Shown here: positions 32,327 through 32,536 of the stretch, in pieces
Position numbering within the stretch: the stretch's first letter is position 1
How the letters are laid out: the number at the start of each line of letters is the position of its first letter
Assembly: GCA_028280635.1 (NCBI GenBank)
Contig: JANQLM010000023.1
Coordinates: 1 to 32,536, forward strand
Origin: Halieaceae bacterium
GTDB taxonomy: Bacteria; Pseudomonadota; Gammaproteobacteria; Pseudomonadales; Halieaceae
DNA: 32,536 nt
Direction of reading: 5' to 3'
Program-made: the position numbers and the translations under genes
The notes under the pieces: model-generated
What the model saw: only the letters and a program-made list of their open reading frames with translations
Told to the model about the DNA's origin: nothing
Databases searched by the model: none

Positions 32327-32536
32327 TCAGCGTAGTGACGCGTTGATGTTCTCCAGAACATGGTTGCCGGGGCAAAGGTCCGACTCCGACAGAGTGTTCA
32401 GGGGCTTGTGGACAGTGTCCAGCACCTCGTGCAGGTCCGGCGCGGTGCGGTCCAGGTAGACCAGGCCGGTCATCACCCTGCCCTCCGCCCGGTGGCGCTC
32501 GATGGCGTTCATGGCCGAGACCTTGTCGAAGGGGTC
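32327..32536 (-). CDS. korB: 2-oxoacid:ferredoxin oxidoreductase beta subunit, C-terminal fragment
   Basis: Only the last 69 residues are inside the window; the gene continues past the right edge, and the frame is open to the last base (DPFDKVSAMNAIERHRAEG). The end, with TGLVYLD, APDLHEVLDTV, PLNTLSESDLCPG and a closing LR, matches the C-terminus of KorB-type thiamine-diphosphate beta subunits. These, with the alpha subunit, convert 2-oxoglutarate (or a related 2-oxoacid) and CoA to the acyl-CoA with reduction of ferredoxin. Thiamine- and iron-sulphur-binding residues lie outside the window, so the substrate call is tentative. Confidence 0.75.
   Translation of the reverse strand, partial: DPFDKVSAMNAIERHRAEGRVMTGLVYLDRTAPDLHEVLDTVHKPLNTLSESDLCPGNHVLENINASLR

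Noticed and set aside
1-32536. tRNA, rRNA, CRISPR, insertion sequence or attachment site
   Set aside because: No cloverleaf-like segments, regular spaced repeats, transposase motifs or terminal inverted repeats were seen by eye. A covariance-model scan could still find a small RNA.

Overview
The window is densely coding, high-GC Gram-negative DNA. RND/membrane-fusion efflux genes, an outer-membrane-type lipoprotein, a polyphosphate kinase 1, an Anbu peptidase and an HD-GYP protein point to a proteobacterium. A marine gammaproteobacterium (Cellvibrionales/Halieaceae-like) is my best guess, but that is inference from gene content, not a computed placement. About 23 genes are visible. The first (left edge) and last (right edge) are cut by the window. 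I saw no tRNA, rRNA, CRISPR array, insertion sequence or prophage. No gene-free stretch exceeds 300 bases; the longest are 12845-13077, 8364-8591 and 30744-30961.

Layout. 1-5333: tail of a surface-glycan locus, with a large methyltransferase plus double GT2 fusion, a small SAM methyltransferase on the other strand and a GT2 rhamnosyltransferase-like gene. 5345-6559: an Nramp-fold transporter lacking the standard metal-binding motifs. 6576-8363: a secreted gamma-glutamyltransferase. 8592-12844: the most unusual block, with a circularly permuted ATP-grasp, an alpha-E protein and a zinc-ribbon metallopeptidase in one tightly overlapping operon, facing an Anbu proteasome-like peptidase gene. 13078-15978: a stand-alone CbiM-like membrane protein and polyphosphate kinase 1. 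16024-20988: a three-gene efflux operon (membrane-fusion protein, RND pump, TetR regulator) with a clear nested palindromic operator over its promoter. 21187-21936: a membrane protein. About 21967-23359: a cytochrome P450 whose N-terminus seems frame-disrupted. 23356-24552: a second, unrelated ATP-grasp protein. 24720-25847: an HD-GYP cyclic-di-GMP phosphodiesterase-like protein. 25844-28982: a YdeP-like molybdopterin oxidoreductase preceded by a DUF3014 protein. 29077-30743: an Alr4036-type flavin-binding protein, a DUF3192 lipoprotein and a single-domain cyclic-nucleotide-binding protein. 30962-32536: an NhaC-family antiporter downstream of the C-terminus of a 2-oxoacid:ferredoxin oxidoreductase beta subunit.

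How genes work together. The ATP-grasp/alpha-E/metallopeptidase/Anbu set has the make-and-cleave logic proposed for a peptide synthesis or tagging system whose product is unknown. Here the transglutaminase-like partner often found with it is absent, and a secreted gamma-glutamyltransferase is transcribed divergently from it across a region holding four GCAGTG repeats. The efflux operon looks self-regulated by its last gene. Several neighbours are packed tail to tail with shared stop codons, so expression units are probably short and mostly independent.
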